Of a stretch of DNA of 8,832 nucleotides, positions 5,452 through 8,832 are shown in pieces. Positions within the stretch are counted from its first letter, which is position 1. Every line of letters begins with the position of its first letter. The position numbers and the translations under genes are program-made. Under the pieces are notes generated by a model that ran no database searches, was not told where the DNA came from, and saw only the letters and a program-made list of their open reading frames with translations. Source of the DNA: Gammaproteobacteria bacterium (GTDB lineage Bacteria; Pseudomonadota; Gammaproteobacteria; Pseudomonadales; Pseudohongiellaceae); assembly GCA_016762995.1 (NCBI GenBank), contig JAESUT010000051.1:1-8832 (forward strand), written 5' to 3'.

Positions 5452-7152
5452 CTAATAACCAGTAGCTTGCGGGAGCGCCCAGTCTGGAATAGGGCCCAAC
5501 ACATCGAAGGTGAAATGGCCCAATGTGTAGACAAAGACCGTGATCAGCAGCACTGAAATAATGTCGAGCCAGATGCCTGCCACCACCATCTTCATTATCG
5601 GCACCCTACCCGAACCGTAGACGATTGCATTAGGCGGCGTGGAAACGGGCAGCATAAACGCACAGGAAGCAGCCAAGGTCGTAGGGATGAGCAGCAGTAA
5701 CGGGTGCACGCCAATAGCCTGAGATAAGCTGGCCATGATCGGCAGAGACAGCGAAATTGTTGCCGTGTTAGACGTTACCTCGGTGAGCCCAGTGATAAAT
5801 CCCACTGTGCTTATCACAATAACCAGAGGACTAGCGTCGCCGAGAAGCGACTGCAGCTGTCCTGCGATATAGAAGCCTAGGCCAGACGTTGTGAAGCCCT
5901 TCGCGAGCGCCAAGCCACCACCGAATAGTAACAAAATGCCCCATGGCACCTTTTTCGCATCGTCCCAGTCCATTAGGCGGCCACCCACCTGCTTACTTGC
6001 CGGAATGATGAACAGCAGCAATGCCATCGCGATAGAAACGGTTCCGTCATCGATCATATAGCCCACTGGATCGGAACCTACGAATGCGAGGAACGAATCC
6101 AAGTAGTGGCTCCATCCATATATATCAACATCGGCCCCAAATAAACGCTCCTTCCTCGTCATCCACAACAGGGCTGCACTGGCGAACACGCACGCGACTC
6201 TTTTTTCCTCGGGGGACATCACTCCGAGTTTTGCAATTTCATCGCGGATAAAATCACGCCCACTGAAGGGCGTCGTAGGGGGCAGAGGGAAAACTAATCG
6301 AGTGAGAACAAACCAGGCTATCAACATGTAGGTGGCGCTCATCGGCAAGGCAAACATCATCCAGGACGCGAAGGTGATTTCGGGTGCCAAAGGAAATAAC
6401 TGTGGCAACTGCGTCACCAGAATGCCATTCGGCGGCGTGCCTATAAGTGTCGCGAACCCCCCGATTGAAGCGGAATAGGCTATACCCAATAGTATCGTGA
6501 GAGGAAAATTTTCAGCGCGCTTGTCTATGATGGCGCCTTTAGCTGCCGCCTCGCGATTTAACTCCTCATACAAAAGAATTAGCGACATACCCATCGGCAT
6601 CATCATCAACGCGGTTGAGGTGTTCGACAACCACATGGAGAGAAAGCCGGTGGCGAGCATGAAACCAAGAACGAGCCGATGTGGCTGACCGCCGATTACG
6701 CGCAAAATATTCAATGCAATGCGTTTGTGTAGATTCCACTTCTCTACCGCCGTAGCAATGATAAAACCACCAAGAAACAGTAGGATGATCCAATCCATGT
6801 ACTGGCCAGCCACATTCGGGAAAACGATATCCAGATCGGATGGGCTTAAGCCATTGCGCATACTAACCGTATCGAAGTCGATCTGATTCGCCGCAGGCAC
6901 TAAGCGACCGCGCATGATACCCATGAGTGGAAATAGAACAATGGGCAATAGTGCCGTTGCGGAGAGCGGTATGGCCTCGGTGATCCACCATATCGCCATT
7001 AGCAATATCACGGCGGCCATACGAGTCACGAGCGGATTATTCGGATCAAGATCAACGAACATCAACATCAGAATAAATGCCAACGGCCCTAGCCACAGGC
7101 CTATTCTACTTCGCATAGGCGTGCTTTCAACTTGTTGAATGGCAGCTGTCAT
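5452..7152 (-). CDS. DASS/SLC13-family sodium-coupled di- or tricarboxylate (or sulfate) symporter
   Basis: A 566-residue inner-membrane transporter with about 11-12 hydrophobic segments. Both substrate and sodium-binding SNT motifs of the family are present (S176-T178 in WLSNTSTALM; S461-T463 in TSNTATISL), each with its partner loop GTPPNG (238-243) and STPPNA (504-509). The stretch 496-511 (SCAFMLPVSTPPNAIV) fits the SLC13 family signature exactly. Members import C4-dicarboxylates, citrate or sulfate with Na+; the motifs here do not decide between them, though a dicarboxylate is the likelier guess. It is longer than the roughly 460-490 residues usual for bacterial members because of two polar insertions, at about 82-118 and 336-370. 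Start: ATG with AAGGA 6 nt upstream (7159-7163), and a basic cytoplasmic N terminus. It is transcribed away from the peroxiredoxin stop across a 201-bp gap. Confidence 0.92.
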   Translation of the reverse strand: MTAAIQQVESTPMRSRIGLWLGPLAFILMLMFVDLDPNNPLVTRMAAVILLMAIWWITEAIPLSATALLPIVLFPLMGIMRGRLVPAANQIDFDTVSMRNGLSPSDLDIVFPNVAGQYMDWIILLFLGGFIIATAVEKWNLHKRIALNILRVIGGQPHRLVLGFMLATGFLSMWLSNTSTALMMMPMGMSLILLYEELNREAAAKGAIIDKRAENFPLTILLGIAYSASIGGFATLIGTPPNGILVTQLPQLFPLAPEITFASWMMFALPMSATYMLIAWFVLTRLVFPLPPTTPFSGRDFIRDEIAKLGVMSPEEKRVACVFASAALLWMTRKERLFGADVDIYGWSHYLDSFLAFVGSDPVGYMIDDGTVSIAMALLLFIIPASKQVGGRLMDWDDAKKVPWGILLLFGGGLALAKGFTTSGLGFYIAGQLQSLLGDASPLVIVISTVGFITGLTEVTSNTATISLSLPIMASLSQAIGVHPLLLLIPTTLAASCAFMLPVSTPPNAIVYGSGRVPIMKMVVAGIWLDIISVLLITVFVYTLGHFTFDVLGPIPDWALPQATGY

Positions 7153-7236
7153 GAGGCATCCTTATTGATATTGTTAATCTTCCGTAATTCCAGTCAGTTC
7201 TGCTGCGGTACTTTAGTTAGTCTAGTTGTCTGAATA

Positions 7237-7251
7237 TTTTCTTACAGAAAA
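7237..7251. promoter_or_regulatory. Inverted repeat TTTTCT-TAC-AGAAAA upstream of the transporter
   Basis: Perfect 6-bp arms with a 3-bp spacer lie about 85 bp upstream of the transporter start, in the gap after the peroxiredoxin gene. The position fits a regulator site for the transporter. The AT-rich arms make chance occurrence quite possible, and no adjacent regulator gene points to a binding protein. Confidence 0.2.
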
Positions 7252-7353
7252 CTAGAAAAGCAGATGTAAGCTTAGAAAGCTCTACCTGGTATTTAAGGCC
7301 GGCAGCACAGCTAACCACTGTGAGACCCACCCCAAATACCCAGTTACAAAGAC

Positions 7354-7833
7354 TTAAAGTTGCTCAAGCATTGTTTCAGCCGAACTTACCTTGATCTCGC
7401 CAGGGGCCTCGACTCCTAGATAAGTGACAGTCCCATCTTCAACGATCATACCGAAGCGCTGAGCACGCTTACCCATACCAAAACCACTGGCATCGAGCTC
7501 AAGGCCAATCGCGCTGGTGAAATCGCCATTACCATCCGCTAGCATCAGTATCTCTTCGGCATTCTGATTCTGGCCCCAGGCACCCATGACGAAGGCATCG
7601 TTCACTGACATACATGCGATTGTATCCGCGCCTTTTGCCTTGAGAGCGTCTGCACCCACTACAAAACCAGGTAGGTGAGTCAGAGAACAACCCGGCGTGA
7701 ATGCACCAGGTACGGCAAAGAACACAACCTTCTTACCTGAGAACACCTCGTCACTACTTATGTCTGCCGGCCCATCTGCAGTCATATGCTTGAAATTTAT
7801 CGATGGAACCTTGTCTCCGACTTGGATCGTCAT
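7354..7833 (-). CDS. Prx5-type peroxiredoxin (AhpC/TSA-redoxin family, likely glutaredoxin/thiol-dependent)
   Basis: A 159-residue cytoplasmic thiol peroxidase that reduces hydrogen peroxide and alkyl hydroperoxides. The active site is PGAFTPGC (42-49) with peroxidatic C49, supported by T46 and the catalytic R126 in the RAQRFGMIV segment. A second cysteine, C74, sits where plant type II and bacterial Prx5 enzymes have theirs; reduction by glutaredoxin/glutathione is typical for the group, but the donor cannot be read from sequence. Length is normal for the stand-alone form; there is no fused glutaredoxin domain. Start: ATG with AGGAG 6 nt upstream (7840-7844). It is divergent from the DUF218 gene. 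The start region carries a palindrome described separately. A conventional OxyR site was not recognised. Confidence 0.95.
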   Translation of the reverse strand: MTIQVGDKVPSINFKHMTADGPADISSDEVFSGKKVVFFAVPGAFTPGCSLTHLPGFVVGADALKAKGADTIACMSVNDAFVMGAWGQNQNAEEILMLADGNGDFTSAIGLELDASGFGMGKRAQRFGMIVEDGTVTYLGVEAPGEIKVSSAETMLEQL

Positions 7834-7834
7834 T

Positions 7835-7869
7835 GCTAACTCCTACTAGTTAAATTTGATTCAGTTAGC
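7835..7869. promoter_or_regulatory. Inverted repeat over the peroxiredoxin leader and Shine-Dalgarno
   Basis: GCTAACT (7835-7841) and AGTTAGC (7863-7869) are perfect 7-bp complements separated by 21 bp. In the peroxiredoxin transcript one arm ends one base before the ATG and contains the last two bases of the AGGAG ribosome site. It could be an RNA hairpin limiting translation, or a DNA operator near the transcription start. Which one depends on where transcription starts, which the sequence does not settle. Confidence 0.25.
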
Positions 7870-7871
7870 GG

Positions 7872-7880
7872 ATAGTAGCA
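7872..7880 (-). promoter_or_regulatory. Candidate extended -10 promoter element for the peroxiredoxin gene
   Basis: On the minus strand TGCTACTAT fits the extended -10 pattern TGnTAnnAT, about 38 nt upstream of the peroxiredoxin ATG. There is no good -35 hexamer 17 nt further upstream, which extended -10 promoters tolerate. Start of transcription would be near 7865. Confidence 0.25.
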
Positions 7881-7979
7881 AATTCGCTGCCATAAGCCCT
7901 TAAAATAGCGATGTGCTTCCCTCTTTTTTGGGTTAGCATTCTAGGCCTTCACACCCTTGAGTAATTGACCAGAGCCTCT

Positions 7980-8810
7980 ATGGACACAGTATTCTTTCTG
8001 GCCTCGAAGATTATTTGGGCGCTGATTTCGCCAGACAGCCTGATCGTCATTCTTGGGGTATCCGCTTGGATCGCTGCCATCCTCAACTGGCAGAGAGTCT
8101 CGAGATCCTTGCTTGCCAGTTGTGCCCTACTACTCGTGCTTATCGGCTTCTTTCCGGTTGGAGAATGGTTGATCGCACCGCTGGAGAATCGTTTCACAAC
8201 GAATGCAGCACTGCCTAGTGAAGTAGATGGCATAGTCGTCCTCGGTGGTGCCCTCTTGCCTCGAATGTCTAATATCTGGCAACAGCCAGAGATTAACGGC
8301 AGGGCAGACCGACTCACAAACTTTCTCTATCTCGCCCGCCTGTATCCTAACGCCCAACTCGTGTTTACTGGCGGCAATGGTGCCGTCACTGAACAGGAAT
8401 TCAAAGAGGCCGAGATGGCGCGAATTGTATTCGATCAACTGGGCCTGGCGGAACGGGCTATTATTTTTGAGAGTGAGTCACGCAACACCTCTGAGAATGC
8501 TAGAAACAGCAAACAACTAGTCACACCCAAGAATGACGAAAATTGGTTACTGATTACATCCGCATTTCATATGCCACGCTCGATCGGCGTATTTTGTCAG
8601 CAGCAGTGGCTAGTGCAGCCCTACCCTGTAGATCATTATTCACAGAAGGGAAACTTGCTTCGGCTAAATTTCTCATTCGGCGAGAATCTTATCGTGCTGA
8701 GAACGGCAATCAGGGAATGGGTCGGGCTAGTGGCTTATAGAATTAGCGGCCGAACAGATCGATTACTGCCGGGGATTAAGAATAACTGTACAGCCATGGA
8801 CGTCGAATAG
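7980..8810 (+). CDS. Membrane-anchored DUF218 (YdcF/ElyC-like) family protein
   Basis: A 276-residue inner-membrane protein. Two hydrophobic segments (about 5-36 and 43-67) precede a DUF218 Rossmann-like domain with VVLGG (86-90), FTGG (129-132), ESRNTSENA (166-174) and TSAFHMPRS (193-201). The C-terminal REWVGLVAYRISGRT (245-259) is also usual in the group. The E. coli relative ElyC affects peptidoglycan/envelope assembly at low temperature; biochemical activity of the family is poorly defined, so no reaction is assigned. I chose the ATG at 7980 over the in-frame TTG at 7965. MDTVFFLASKIIWALISPDS matches how related proteins begin, and AGAG lies 5 nt upstream, whereas the TTG directly follows a stop codon and has a GAG only 3 nt away. 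The gene is divergent from the peroxiredoxin. TAAAAT at 7901-7906 is a possible -10 without a clear -35. Confidence 0.88.
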   Translation: MDTVFFLASKIIWALISPDSLIVILGVSAWIAAILNWQRVSRSLLASCALLLVLIGFFPVGEWLIAPLENRFTTNAALPSEVDGIVVLGGALLPRMSNIWQQPEINGRADRLTNFLYLARLYPNAQLVFTGGNGAVTEQEFKEAEMARIVFDQLGLAERAIIFESESRNTSENARNSKQLVTPKNDENWLLITSAFHMPRSIGVFCQQQWLVQPYPVDHYSQKGNLLRLNFSFGENLIVLRTAIREWVGLVAYRISGRTDRLLPGIKNNCTAMDVE

Positions 8811-8823
8811 CACTCCTTCGACG
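8801..8823 (+). terminator. Hairpin at the end of the DUF218 gene, possible terminator
   Basis: CGTCGAA (8801-8807) and TTCGACG (8817-8823) form a perfect 7-bp stem around a 9-nt loop that contains the TAG stop codon. No T tract follows in the nine bases left before the window ends, so termination is doubtful and it may be only a structured 3' end. Confidence 0.25.
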
Positions 8824-8832
8824 CCGCAACTG

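Noticed and set aside
7965..7979. TTG start giving a 281-residue DUF218 protein
   Set aside because: The TTG directly follows an in-frame stop and has poor ribosome-site spacing; homologues begin at the ATG at 7980.
7949..8438. Minus-strand frames of 122 and 102 codons antisense to the DUF218 gene
   Set aside because: Shadows of a conserved plus-strand gene with clear family motifs; no ribosome sites or recognisable domains.
1..8832. Defence island, prophage, insertion sequence, CRISPR array or structural RNA gene
   Set aside because: No direct-repeat arrays, transposase, integrase, effector-type proteins or tRNA-like sequences were seen; all long frames belong to known metabolic, transport or signalling families.

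Overview
The window looks like chromosomal sequence from a free-living, probably marine, gammaproteobacterium. The base composition is near 50% G+C by eye, the outer-membrane receptor is a TonB-dependent type, and the remaining genes are ordinary proteobacterial families (a PA1024-type NADH:quinone reductase, a CoA pyrophosphatase Nudix, a DASS carboxylate transporter, a Prx5-type peroxiredoxin and a DUF218/ElyC-like protein). Genus cannot be fixed from this sequence. I found no phage, IS element, CRISPR array, tRNA or rRNA.

Layout, left to right. (1) Minus strand: a short-chain dehydrogenase cut by the left edge lies 71 bp downstream of a flavin-dependent NADH:quinone reductase; the two probably form an operon whose remaining genes lie outside the window. 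(2) A 335-bp divergent control region (1373-1707) contains a candidate promoter for the reductase and three perfect inverted repeats that could be operators. (3) Plus strand: a TonB-dependent receptor gene closed by a 13-bp perfect terminator hairpin, then a CoA-pyrophosphatase-type Nudix gene with its own ribosome binding site. (4) Minus strand: a small sensorless GGDEF diguanylate cyclase, convergent with the Nudix gene, with a DASS-family dicarboxylate/sulfate-type sodium symporter upstream of it. (5) Minus strand: a glutaredoxin-type peroxiredoxin, divergent from a plus-strand membrane-anchored DUF218 (YdcF/ElyC-like) gene that ends just before the right edge.

How they fit together. The strongest functional link is the reductase plus dehydrogenase pair. 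From memory, PA1024 of Pseudomonas aeruginosa also sits beside a short-chain dehydrogenase and acyl-CoA-oxidising genes, which suggests a carboxylic-acid or lipid-like catabolic cluster continuing to the left. The divergent receptor could import the substrate, but that is inference. The other genes look like independent housekeeping units. I did not find a convincing new multi-gene system. The best leads are the palindromic sites in the divergent region, a palindrome over the peroxiredoxin translation start, the cysteine pairs of the receptor and two loop insertions in the transporter.
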